A DNA stretch of 64,000 nucleotides. Origin: Phialocephala subalpina. Lineage: Eukaryota > Ascomycota > Leotiomycetes > Helotiales > Mollisiaceae. The DNA lies in contig FJOG01000021.1 of the NCBI GenBank assembly GCA_900073065.1, positions 434,786-498,785 on the forward strand. The letters are read 5' to 3'. The position numbers and the translations under genes are program-made. Positions 45,468 to 56,125 of the stretch are shown piece by piece (position 1 is the first letter of the stretch; every line of letters starts with the position of its first letter). The notes under the pieces are model-generated. The model was not told the origin of the DNA. It made no database searches and saw only the letters and a program-made list of their open reading frames with translations.

Positions 45468-47096
45468 CTAGACCCCCTCAACCTGTATACTATTCTCATC
45501 CTCCTCGAGTTCTTGTCTCGACTCCCTCAAATCCCCAACCGCCAACATCGCCATAACTCCCATCTCAGCCAGCTCCTCGACCGCGATACTTCGGCGTACA
45601 ATGCTCTCGTCGCTCAAGGTATCCTCATCGTAGAAATACGCATTTGTTTCTCCCCCTCGATTGGGCCCTGTATCTTCGTTTCTTTCGACGTCTCCACCCA
45701 TGATCTCCTCATCTCTGGTTTCCCAAACTGATGAGCTGCCAGAGCTGGAGTCCCCTTCGGCGACGTCCTCTTCACTCGAAATTTCCTCATCAGTGGTGAC
45801 CCAAGAACTCGAGCCATCATCTCCTCCCTCATCGTCGTCATTCGGGTGCTCTTCCATCTCCGGCTCTGGGAAGAATTCAGGCTTGAGAAACCATCCACAA
45901 AACCCATTATCCCAGCCGTCGCCAACTCTGCCCCAACTGTTATCAACCCCCCAGGATACATCTCTCACATGCTCGAAAGAACTTGTCTTCGGAATTCCCA
46001 TCTCGTCGTTCAACACATGATTATCCTTGTTTAATGTGTATGGTTTGCAGATGCCGAAGCAAAGTCTGCAGATTCGTGGTGCTAGGGGACTGGATTCTTC
46101 TCCACAGTCGCATTTGTACTCCTGATTTTGGTCAGCATCTTCTTCCTTTTCCAGGAATCAAGATTCTTAGGACTTACCAAGAGTGGGAGGTCCTCATCAT
46201 CATCCTCATGGAGTCTTCTGGATTCATGACGAGTGTTGGACACCTTCATCTCCTCAACAAACTCATCGAAGTAGATCTTACAGTGGTGTCCTGTCTTTTC
46301 TTTCTCTGGCGAAGGAGGGAGGTAAGAACTCATGCAAGTGCAGACTGTATCTAAGTCGTAGGATACTTCGTTGGCGAGGCAGGACGTGCAAGGGCTATAT
46401 ACTCGCTTTGCTGCTAGGGAGGTGAAGCGGGGGTATTCGTGCGTGAGTGCTGTCTTTTCGTCTGCTTTGACGCATAAGGAGAGGACTGGGTGGGAGGTGG
46501 ACTGTTGAGAGGGATTAGCTTCCCGTCTCAACGTGTTTGCTAGGCGGAGTGGAGGAGGAGAGAAGATAGTAGAGTTGGGGAGGGAAGTAAGGGGGAAAAA
46601 AGCTGAAATTATTGACAGTGGCCGGGGGTTGATAGTGGGAGTATGAGGTGTGTGTTGAAGTGGCGAAGAAGCAACAGGGAAGCGGCTGAGACTTACAGAA
46701 TAAATTTCCTGCGCGCATCTATGGCATCGAGATAGATCCAGAGGGTTCATCAGGGGCGGGGGTCGCCAAGCTCAGGATCCGGTTGTGAGTAGTTGTTGAA
46801 AGCTCAAAGTCGATCGTGGTCAGGATGGTACGCAAGAGGGGCCTATTTATGGACTTCGATAGGGCGATACGCACAAGACTCCGCATGACCAGGGCATCGT
46901 TAAAAATTCGGCAGACTACTGGGATGATACTTGGTAGAAGGATTATCTTGTTGTCAAGTGGAGCAGTATTGGCAATAGCCTTTGCGACGGAAGTTGCGCT
47001 TGGCTTATTCTCTGCTAACAGAGCCATCTCGACATGGTGCAGGTATTGCATGATCTTGAAAGATCGCGCAGCCCGAGACACTTCGCTGTGGTCCAT
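45468..47096 (-). pseudogene. Cys-rich family copy B, frameshifted
   Basis: Same three-exon plan as the intact copy at 20.9 kb. Exon 1 47096-46697, exon 2 46501-46178, exon 3 46121-45468, phase-0 introns at the equivalent points. Matching landmarks: DEPSGSIS, RCHRCAQEIYS, then FTSLAAKRVYSPCTSCL, CTCMSSYLPP, HHCKIYFDEFVEEMK, EYKCDCGEESS, RICRLCFGICKPYTLNKDN, VGDGWDNGFCGWFLKPEFF. Between GSIS and RCHRC two bases are missing relative to the intact copy (near 46731), so exon 1 runs into a stop. The acidic C-terminal tail is longer than in copy A. One Cys of the HC-x2-C pair is Tyr. Either a recent pseudogene, a sequencing error, or use of an alternative start at 46750. Confidence 0.72.
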
Positions 47097-48226
47097 ATTG
47101 GTGGGGTTGGAGGTCGAGATTGCAAAGTGTTGTTGAAGAGGCGCTGTTGGGGGCGAGGAGAGTTTAAGTAGCTGTTAAAGGTGGTAGGTGCTTGCGCTCA
47201 GAGAAGGCTAGTGGCCACCCCATTAAGGTGGTGAATTGACCGGTAATGGTGAAGCTTGTGCCAAATATAGGACTGGTTTTCTTTGGATTATTTGAGCTGC
47301 AATTAGATCTAGATATACGATGGGGCATTAGAAGGCATTTCGAGTCACGGTGTTCAAGTCATGAGGTTCAGTCAAGTTATCTCAATATTGTCGATCACTA
47401 CAGCACAATGTCCTGGCCGCTGACAGCATCCGACAACTCAGCCTGAATGTTCGGCTTGCGCTCTAGCTTATTGCTCAGAAACCTCCTTGACAGTCCGCAA
47501 CTTCATCGTGTCCAGATTCAAGAAGAACGCGCAAGGTTCGCTCTCCCACCGCTTGGTCCTCACCACAACTGGACATCCGCCTTTGTCTTCCTCCAGAACC
47601 TCAAATGACATCCTGTCGACCATGACCTCCCCGCCGTCATCGAAAGTGATCTTCTCCACATACGCCGTGTCCCAGTTCAATGCATAGGGATGACATCCTC
47701 AGTAGCAAGCTTGCAGTAGACCAGAGCACCGACATCTGCTGGCTTGTCGCAATTGCAGAGATATATCTTTAAAAGAGCTAAGTTAGCAAGGATGTCTCAG
47801 TAGTCATGAAGATAGAGACTTACTTGAAGCTTGAGCTTTCCACAACTTCTCAACTCGATCTCAATCTCTTATGTGTTCTTCGTGCTCAGCTCTCCTATTA
47901 AGTTTTCCATGTACGGCTTGCACAAACCTCCACCATCCGAAGAGGAGCACTCGATGTTGGCGAGGGGCTCACCACACCCGCAGCTCCTCTTCTTCATTGG
48001 GAAAGCAGTTTTGCATTCTCCGCCAGTGCAAAAGTGGCTATTCTTCGTGCTGCTACACTGTCCCAACGATTCCAGTGCATGTCGGTGCGGAGCTCCCAGT
48101 TGCTTTCATACTTATCTGGCAAAACTCGATCGCAGCAGTTGAGGATGCTGTAGCTGCAAGGCTAAAAATGAAGATGTTAGCATCCACCGTCGTAAGTGTA
48201 GACAGGGATATGGCAGATGAACGCTA

Positions 48227-48299
48227 AGTTCACCCCCCTGACCTTGGGCCACCTTTTACACCAAAAACACCGATTTTTAGCCTTTATTATCTCCACGAA
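48227..48299 (+). repeat. Left terminal inverted repeat
   Basis: Contains CCTTGGGCCACCTTTTACAC and ends TATTATCTCCACGAA, mirrored at the right end of the element. Confidence 0.9.
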
Positions 48300-48819
48300 T
48301 AATTATTATAAATACTCAAAATTAAAGAATTAAATTTTTTACATAAAAATTGAAAAAGTTACTAATTCTTTTTTAAATTTAAATTACGTAATATTTTTTT
48401 AATTAAACTTGGAAAAAATTGTATACTAATTTTAAACTTTTTTAAACTTTAATAACTTTTTATAATATCTACTAGTAAAAGATTTTTTTAATAAAAATTA
48501 TATTTTATTGTATAAAGATTCGAACCATAAAGTTTTATAAAAAGTTACCAATTAGTTTAGTTTTTATTAAATATTAAAAAAATCATATATAAAACTTTTA
48601 TATAAAAGTTTTTATTATAATATAATAATAATTAAAGAAGTTATTAGAAATATTTAAAAATTTAAAATTTATATATAAATTATATAGGAAATTATTTTTC
48701 GATTTTCGAGACTTAATTAAAAAGTTTATAAAAGTTTAAATCAAAAGACCGAAATTTTGAGATCATGTTTTAAGTTTAAAATATATCATATGTTAATTTT
48801 TAAGTAATTTTATTAATTG

Positions 48820-48893
48820 TTCGTGGAGATAATAAAGGTTAAAAATCAGCGTTTTTGGTGTAAAAGGGTGGCCCAAGGTCAAGGGGGGGAACT
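48820..48893 (-). repeat. Right terminal inverted repeat
   Basis: Begins TTCGTGGAGATAATAAAGG and ends with GGTGGCCCAAGGTCAAGG followed by a G-run and AACT, the inverse of the left end with one extra base and a few transitions. Confidence 0.9.
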
Positions 48894-49900
48894 TATGAAA
48901 CGGTTGACATCGAAGCAGAGAATAGCAATTATAAGATCAAAAGGAAGGGAGCTGGGGGATAGAGCTTATAGGGCTGATTTGGGTGTTACATGACAGGTAT
49001 TGCTCAGTTTCCTCTTCGGCAGTATCGCAGGCGCAGCGCGCGAGGTAGAAGAGGTTTGTTGTATTCGTATCAGAAACCTCCATAGAGAGTTACTTCAAGG
49101 CTTCCTGGAAGGCATACTCCTCTATCATAGGTTCGATACTGGGTGGACTTGGTCCAGGCTCTTTGCCAGTTGAATCATGCGTGCTCTGATAGTTCCCTCC
49201 TCGTCTTCGTAAGCACCGTCGCGGATGACACTAGAGATTTTTTCTTCTCCCAAGAGGATCCCTAGACTTAATTCATCGAATAACATGTCATTTCTGATAA
49301 AATCAAACACGTCATGCACTTCTTCCTGGGTATACTCCTCGAAAGTTGCGCCGCTATCTCGCAACTCGTAAAGTTCCCTGGGAGTTGCCATGATTGTCGC
49401 AATGACTTGCGCAGACTTCTATGGCATATGATGAAGGTTATAGTGCTTCAACTTAGATACTATTCATGCAGAACATTGCAAGTCAGAAGCGGTTGTTAGA
49501 GTTATCGAGTGGAAGTAGGTAGATTGCTGCGAAGCGATGAGAGGGATTAGTGGTGATGGGTCGGTGTCGAGGTCGACCCTGAAATTAATATCTTGTATCG
49601 CAGCAAATTATATACGATATCACGAGGCTCGCTAATGTCGTAAACAAATCACTGACATTCATCAATCTCCTTTCTAGATTAGGCATTCATGCCAAATGAG
49701 AGAGTTGTTTGTATTATGACCAGCAGTGGAAGTTTTCCTATTCTAGAAAATGAAGTATCGCGGCACCACCTTCCGAGCCCCCACTCCTAATGACCGAACT
49801 CCCATATACAGCACTCTGTACAGGTATGCCTTTAGCTAGAATGATATTGACCAGATCCTTTGTCCTCGCCACCAAGAATTCATGTTCCATATTGGCAAAC

Positions 49901-51099
49901 TTACCAAGTGTTCCCGCGTACCGTGATCAAATCGCTCCAATATCCAAGCTGAAGAGTCGTAGTTTCGTCGATCAACTCTTTCCCCGATGACAAATATAAT
50001 CGCCGCGGGCCCCGGGGATGGACGTAATAAAATTCGTTGTTCTCAGGAGTGTTGATGTTCACATCCTGGCAGCGGTGCCCACAAAGTCGACATATTCAGT
50101 GGTGTGCATTCGAAGCATACTCGCCGCAGTCGCAGAGATTTCTCTGTTTCCATTAGCACCGATCGATTTTCCAGAGGGGGCGATATGTCTGGGAGTGTCT
50201 CACCAAGCTCGTATTCCCAAATGCATTCATAAAAACTGCTGTGTTACTCGGTATCAACCGAACAAGAACGATTGGCGCGCAGTCCTTGCAGTGAAGTTCA
50301 ACAGATCTGTAATACTCTGGATTGGAGAGAAAATATGGGCAGTTGCATAGACGTGACGACAGAGCCCCTTCTGGTATGCAATCGAGGCTACAGAATGAAC
50401 GGATGCGTCGGGACATCAGTGAAGTGGTCAAAGGTGGTGTGTTTGTAGAGTGCGGGTTGGGCACTCTAATGCAGTGACCCTGTCCAAAAATATCGACGCT
50501 ACAACTCTGTCGACACGTCAGCGCGCATTCAGGGAGAGAGTGTAGCTAGATCAGTTTGAATATTGAGGAGGGACTGGTTTTTTTTTTGATAATAGAGGAA
50601 GATATTGAAAAAGGGCCGGGACAGGAGGAGGGTCGAGTAGACCGAGTTTAAAACTAACCTGACAGATTTGATGGCCGCAACAAATACATTTTTCGTGCCA
50701 CTGATTTCTCCTGCTTGCAGCCACAGAGGGTCAGTCAGTGAAAATTTGTCAAGGTGTATTACTACGAGAATCTGATGCCAAGATCCTAGAGAATTGAATC
50801 GAGGAAGGCTGCATTGATGCGAAATGCTAAATTCTCTAGAATTTGACAAATGTCTCCAAAGCTGTGCCACGCGAGCATCAGACAGACGCATTTGGAGGTC
50901 GATATTCGATGCTTGTAGCGTCTGAAGCCTCGGATGATTTTTCGTCTTGGCTGCTGTCACCTACAGTGCTAGTTCGCACCGAAGAGGTATCATCGCTGCC
51001 GTCTTGTGCGTTGTCATCTAGCTGATGCAGAAGCGCTGAAATACGAAGGATGGCTGTGATCCAGGTTTGGTAGGATACAGTGGGAATGTCACTTTCCAT
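49901..51099 (-). pseudogene. Cys-rich family copy D, exon 1 shifted, one TGA in exon 3
   Basis: Exon 1 (51099-50659) starts MESDIPTVSYQTWITAIL, changes frame near 50880, and ends in CICCGHQICQ directly before a GTTAGT donor. Exon 2 (50506-50204) is fully open: SCSVDIFGQGHC, RRIRSFCSLDCIPEG, LCNCPYFLSNPEYYRSVELH, CKDC. Exon 3 (50143-49901) reads RNLCDCGEYASNAHH, then TGA at 50096-50098, then ICRLCGHRCQ and 54 more open codons to TAA. The TGA stands where copy A has CGC and copy B has CGA (Arg), a one-base change from CGA. Intron phases match copy A. Confidence 0.65.
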
Positions 51100-51926
51100 G
51101 GCGCTCCTCGTACTCGGAGAAGAGATAAGTGTAGCTGATAGCGCTTCGAATGAAGTTTAGGAGGATTTGACGGCGTCTGGGGAAGATGGAGGTGGAAATT
51201 TACATGAAGATTTGGTGTGGTTTAAGTCGCGACATGCTAGGTGAATTGGCGTTGTGGCAGCCTTAGCCCCCAGATTCGTCTTCAAAGCGATCATATAGCT
51301 ATATCATGTAAGTATTCCGGCTGAAATTCCCCCACAATGCGTCAAGATCATGGATTCGATTCACAACCATTGAGTGTTTAGTATTTTGTACTGTGGTCCC
51401 GGAATCCTTCTCGCCTACGGTACCTTTCGTATTAATCGTATTCGTCTAATTCAGGGGCTTAATTGAGTCCGTGCGTGTTGAGCACCTTCCTGTATATGAA
51501 GTGTTGTAGGGATCCCGGCTTGAGGTTGTAATACTAAGGCATTCACCACATAAAAAGTGTAAAGGCGCCAAGGAAAGCATTCCATTGAGGGGAAATAACA
51601 AGGCGGGAGTGAACTGTCTGAGCTCCGCTATGAAGACTTTTGCTTCACCCCATCCCAATATCAGCACCCGAATCATGAACCGTCCTCTAATCCAATCTCA
51701 ATAATCTACGCGAAAATAGCACAAAAGCTCACAGTGATTTCGAAATATGTTATACTATGCATCCATCGCAGGCTGAATGATTTTGCTGACAGAACTCGAA
51801 AGAAGGACCTACTAAGGGCAAGTCCCAGCATCCCACTCAAATTGTGGAAACAGACCCGTATAATGGTGGGATAAGACAGTCGTTAATTTGGTTGGTGTTG
51901 CGTTTTTCGAAGCAGTTAAGGTCTTG

Positions 51927-52195
51927 CTAGCTCTCAAACTCCGTGGATTGCAGGATCTCATCGCAGATGTAACACTCCAACGTGTGGTCAAAGTGGACGG
52001 GGTTGCGGCAAAAGCATTTGTACTCCTCCTACCTTGATTGTCAAGACCTTTGAGTGCAGGACATTGCAGACTTACATATGCGTCCTTCTTCTTCGCTGGC
52101 AATTGATTGAGGGAATTCATGGTTTTCGTCGTGGTGGTGGATGGAAACTGCGGAATTCCAAACATATTAATACTTTCACGAGTATGAAAACCCAT
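51927..52195 (-). pseudogene. Cys-rich family copy G, 3' fragment
   Basis: A remnant of exon 2 (52195-52076, MGFHTRESINMFGIPQ to PAKKKDAY) is joined over a 47-nt phase-0 intron (52075-52029) to a 33-codon exon: EEYKCFCRNPVHF, then ECYICDEILQ, TAG at 51927-51929. The CxC then CxxC spacing and the EYKC opening match exon 3 of copies A and B. No matching first exon was found upstream, so the copy is truncated at its 5' end. Confidence 0.5.
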
Positions 52196-52747
52196 CTCGT
52201 TCTCAAAACCGGGAGACAGACTTTATAACGACATTACCAAGAGTTCCTTTTATAGGCCAGAGAAATTTGGACCTTCGTCGACATGCTCAAGAATGGCGTC
52301 TGCTTCTCATCACGATATCGCATCGCAACAACCTCTTACAATTAATCGCTTGGGATGAACTTCGCAACAGTGCTGTCTCTGTCGAAGCGTCTGAGCTCGT
52401 ATCTAATGCAGATTATAGTAATTTCGGTCGTGTTTGGAAGTCTATCTTTGTAGTTCGCATCGCTAAGTCTTTCTGGAACGTCCCATGTATCAGACGGGCC
52501 CGCATTTCGGTCGTCAATTGGAAAAAGAGTTGTCGAACTTTGAAACCATGCTTCCTCGCCCCGAGTCATTGGAACTTATCCAACCTGTCAAATGTTTATG
52601 GCAGATAATCCATGCACGATTGCGCATTGGCAAGTGATCGAAGACTTTCTTTGCTGTTATGGTATCCCGTTTTTGTCAACAATTTTGCAACCACACCCAC
52701 TGCGTATCTCATAAATCTGCCAGCCGTTGGAATTCTATACCTCGAAT
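52196..52747. other. Intergenic, no gene seen
   Basis: 550 bases between the Cys-rich fragment and the SUR7-like gene. A 75-codon minus frame (52342-52569) could be further Cys-rich debris but has no diagnostic cysteines. Confidence 0.4.
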
Positions 52748-54581
52748 ATGTCAACCAAGAGCCTACCTAATAATAAATCGACAGAGAAGAAAGTTACCGA
52801 TATAGCTGGCAATGCGAATTCTCCTATCAACCAGACATTCATGTCAGGTGGCCTGAAAGGATGGCTCGAAAACGTCACAACACGCAATCAATCGGAAGAC
52901 TCTATCAACCCCATACTACCCGAACCACAACACCGTCGTGCAATTTCGGCGTCTAGTGGAGTTGAGAGTCGTCACCCTGGTCTACAAAGCAGGAATACTA
53001 GCAGAGGAAACAGCCAGTTGACCAGAGCGAAGAGCTCACACAAAGTGTCCCAGAATCCAGCGTCAATTCCCGGTCCCAAAACCAGAATGGCAACTCCGAA
53101 TCAGAAAAGATTTCGACGCAGTGCTGTCGTACCTTTCCTACTGTCTGCAACCGCTTTCAGTCTTTCTCTCGTCCTCATCTCAGCTGGCTCGAAGACTGGG
53201 TACATGACAGATGTGAATATAATTTCCGTAAGTCATACAACATCCATACTATTTTGCTTTTGGACGAACATTAACTCGGAACTAATGCTGAATACTCGAT
53301 GTGCAGTTCAATACCACAGATTTAGGAGACGGAATCATTGAGTTTACTCCAACAACATCCACGACCGCTACGAGTTCCGCGACCTCCACCTCAGCAGGTC
53401 TCAAAAAAAGGCAGACTTTAGCACCGACAACAATCACCACGGCCATCTCTACCATGATCTCATCAAAACTCGTAAGGAGAGAAGCATTTGATCCTCTGGA
53501 CCCTCTAGGATTGATATCCGGCTTCTCATCCTTCGTCGTGTCCAGAGTCTCTGTTGATTCTAGCGTTTTGGCTTCCGGTGGTAGCGCAATTGCATCAGCG
53601 CTTCCACTACAAAGTATATCCTTGCCTGGACTTCCAAGTCCAACAAGCTTGACTTCAGGCAATGGATCTACGACTACCGGAGTTCTTGGGGATCTAGGCA
53701 GCCTTATCACCGGTGTACTCACGTCTCTTCTCTCCTCATTAGCAGCGGGTCTTGGAACCTCTGGCATCACACAAGCCATTGATGATTCACTCAACAAAGT
53801 TGTGACTGACCTGATATCAAGCCTCATATCCGAAGCAGGCATTCAGGACTATTATAGCTTGTATATCATGACTACTTGTCAGGGAAGCTCGTCGTCGAAT
53901 ATCTCGAGCTGCTCCTCTTTTTCCTCGGCTGCAAACAGTAAGTATAACACCCTGAGTCTAAGTTTTGTGGCTGATTCATCCTTTCTAGGCATCAGCGATA
54001 TCAGCGCCAAAGTTCCCAGCTCCTTGGTGGTTGTAGGAACCAATGTCTCCTCACCGGCACTTGGGGAACTCACCACCGCCGTTTCAACATTGGGACCTAC
54101 CGTCGACTCTCTAGAAAAGTTCTTACTTGCCCTCATGATCCTGTCCCTAATAAATTCCGCAGCTGCCACACTTCTCTCATTCCTCGGCATTCTCCTTCCT
54201 CGACATCGGGGAATATTATACGCAAACCTCTCGCTCACGAGTGTAGGAATTTTGACCCGGAGCATCGATGCGATACTAGCAACTACCATCAGTGCAACGC
54301 TGAGTTTCGTTACCAATAAGTTCGGGAACGCGCTCGGGGTCTCGGCAACAATTGGTGGGATCTTTATTGCTTTAATCTGGCTGGGATTTGTGTGTCAACT
54401 AGTTGCAAGCTGTTATTGGGTCTGTGTGTGGTTTGTCGAGTTCAGGCAGATCAGCTTCAGAATTAGGGAGAGGGAGGCCAGTGAAATTGGAGATTATGCA
54501 GGTATCGTTCAGGAGATTAAAAGCGACGTCAGGTCTCCTAGGCAATCTAAGGAGCAGGAGAAGCCTTTTGTTGCCGTTTGA
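52748..54581 (+). CDS. SUR7/PalI-family membrane protein
   Basis: Cortical or plasma-membrane four-helix protein of the SUR7/PalI group, linked in other fungi to eisosomes, endocytosis and wall integrity or pH sensing. Three exons: 52748-53227, 53307-53937 and 53989-54581, giving 567 aa. Start MSTKSLPNN at the first true ATG. A 130-residue basic Ser-rich N-terminus precedes TM1 (SAVVPFLLSATAFSLSLVLI). A long extracellular Ser/Thr-rich part carries the family mark DYYSLYIMTTCQGSSSSNIS. Then TM2 (FLLALMILSLINSAAATLLS), TM3 (about ILTRSIDAILATTISATLSF) and TM4 (ATIGGIFIALIWLGFVCQLV). The cytosolic tail is charged. The 51-nt intron 2 is in frame and could be missed. Confidence 0.88.
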
Positions 54582-56125
54582 TAGTTGTAGAATGGAAGCA
54601 GCAGAGTGGAATGAAGACACGAACAATGGGTTTGGCTATTAATATACAGAAGGCTTCGTACGTCTAATTTGTTACAGTGGCATCTTCATTGTGGATCTGA
54701 AATTATCAGAGGAAGTTATGTTTCAGACTAAAACGCTTCCTTACTCCTTACTCTCTACAATATACCGAATTTTGTCCAAGTTGATGCGTATCCTCACCTG
54801 TAAAGTTTTATAATCTCATCAAGAAATCCCCAAAGCACTCCGCCATTGACGCCAGGCCAAAGTCTGACTCAGGCCGAAACCAGTTTTATGGTGTTGAAGT
54901 GTCTTCTAGTGGAGAATGTAACCAGATCCAAGGACATAGCCTGGAATCCGCCTGACGCTGTCCATTCTCTCTTGGGCCCACGATCTGATCACGCGACTCT
55001 GGGCTGACAGGGAAGAAAGGATCAGTCTCTAGGGAAGAGAGAACGGCAGGATCGTACATCGAGTCATTGTCATTTAGCTTGAAATTTTGGCAGGTTTCGA
55101 TTCTTTGAGAGGTGCTGCATTGGAGGTCGAGAGGAAGAACAGTCTTAAATGCCCTTTACTGTGCCAGCGACTAGTGCCTCTTCTCATTTGCTAATAGCTA
55201 GAGGCAACGAAATGAGGTATATAGGCTCTTCGAGCGCCTTCCGATATCCCAAAGCTTCCCGACCCACATACAGCTCCACTGGAGGTGCGAAGTGAAATGG
55301 TACTTGCTGAAACTATGCAAGACTGCAGAAATTCCTAAAGCTAATCCAGAAGTAGGATATGAATTTGGGTGAGTAGCAAATAGTGAATCTGGTGTCTGGA
55401 GTGTGGAGGGAGCAAGTACGCAGAGTAGTGATTGAGACTGACTCTGAAAACGATACCGATGACGAGGGCAACTTTGTTCTTTCTCCCCTTAAGCCATCTA
55501 TAAAAGCCGATAATCAGCTCAAGCCAATGCGAGAATTCTCAGGCTAGGACCAAGGTTCAGACTCCAATGATTGAGAGAGTAGCTCAAAGACGAAAAACTC
55601 GGCAAGGTCCGCGCCGATGGAGTTCTCCAACATGCCAACTCCGAAAAGTATTATTCGAACGGTATGATCTGGTATACATAGAACCAGGACCGAATACCGA
55701 GGAATTGAGTTGACAGCAGAAATCAACTTGTGACGAAGGGTTTGAATGACTCGAGGCCTGTGCCTCATCAGTACTAATCGCAAGATTCTTGGATCGATAT
55801 AGTATTGTAAGCTTTGCAGAAAATGTGGGATCATATCGCTTTACAACTAGCAAAGTAGCACTAACACTAACACATACGAGTCATATAATTCGTAAATCAA
55901 TTCTGGTTCATTATAAACTGCGCTAACCGCCCTAGTGAGTCACAAGACATTTAGGATCCTTTTCTTGCTTTCTGGACTGCGAGCAGAGCTAGTGAGTCAC
56001 GAGATTATCGCCGACTATTTTATTCTCATATGATATGCTTCTCTTCCACACGACACTTTCAAGATCTCAAGATACCGTACCTTTACAACAACTCCTTCCA
56101 TCTCATACCTCCCACCATCACAAAC
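54582..56125. other. Intergenic, no gene supported
   Basis: 1.5 kb. Minus frames at 55544-55853 (up to 96 codons) lack motifs. The last 300 bases hold the promoter/leader of the clan CD gene, with an in-frame ATG at 56030 as a possible alternative start. Confidence 0.4.

Larger units (their letters stand above)
48227..48893. mobile_element. Non-autonomous DNA transposon (MITE-like), TA target sites
   Basis: 667 bp. The left end begins AGTTCACCCCCCTGACCTTG; the right end, read on the other strand, begins AGTTCCCCCCCTTGACCTTG. The inverted repeats extend about 73-75 bases (48227-48299 and 48820-48893) with roughly six differences, mostly C/T or G/A. TA dinucleotides flank both ends (48225-48226, 48894-48895), as for Tc1/mariner-Fot1-type insertions. 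The interior is extremely AT-rich and non-coding, consistent with an internally deleted and perhaps RIP-mutated element. It lies inside copy E of the Cys-rich family. Confidence 0.88.
47468..49391 (-). pseudogene. Cys-rich family copy E, broken and carrying a transposon
   Basis: Exon 1-like segment 49391 to about 48950 starts MATPRELYELRDSGAT (stop at 49125) and continues in another frame with LARCACDTAEEETEQYLSC. A 667-bp mobile element sits at 48227-48893, apparently in the first intron; a TTTTTAG acceptor follows it near 48152. The exon 2 remnant has FCTGGECKTAFPMKKRSCGC and later LCKPYMENLIGELSTKNT, then TAA near 47868, where copy A reads on. A GTAAGT donor and 54-nt intron lead to exon 3 (IYLCNCDKPADVGALVYC), with a frame change near 47680 before a 69-codon open tail. 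Assignment rests on CxC spacing and identical intron positions rather than high identity. Confidence 0.55.

Noticed and set aside
44633..45731. Long open frames on both strands across the N run
   Set aside because: They are open only because N codons are read as unknown and the 15-bp repeat lacks stops; the right part is antisense to copy B.
46715..46745. A tiny intron instead of a frameshift in copy B
   Set aside because: No GT...AG pair fits, and the intact copy is continuous at this point.
55544..55853. Minus-strand frames of 89-96 codons
   Set aside because: Overlapping alternative frames, no motif, no neighbouring exon.
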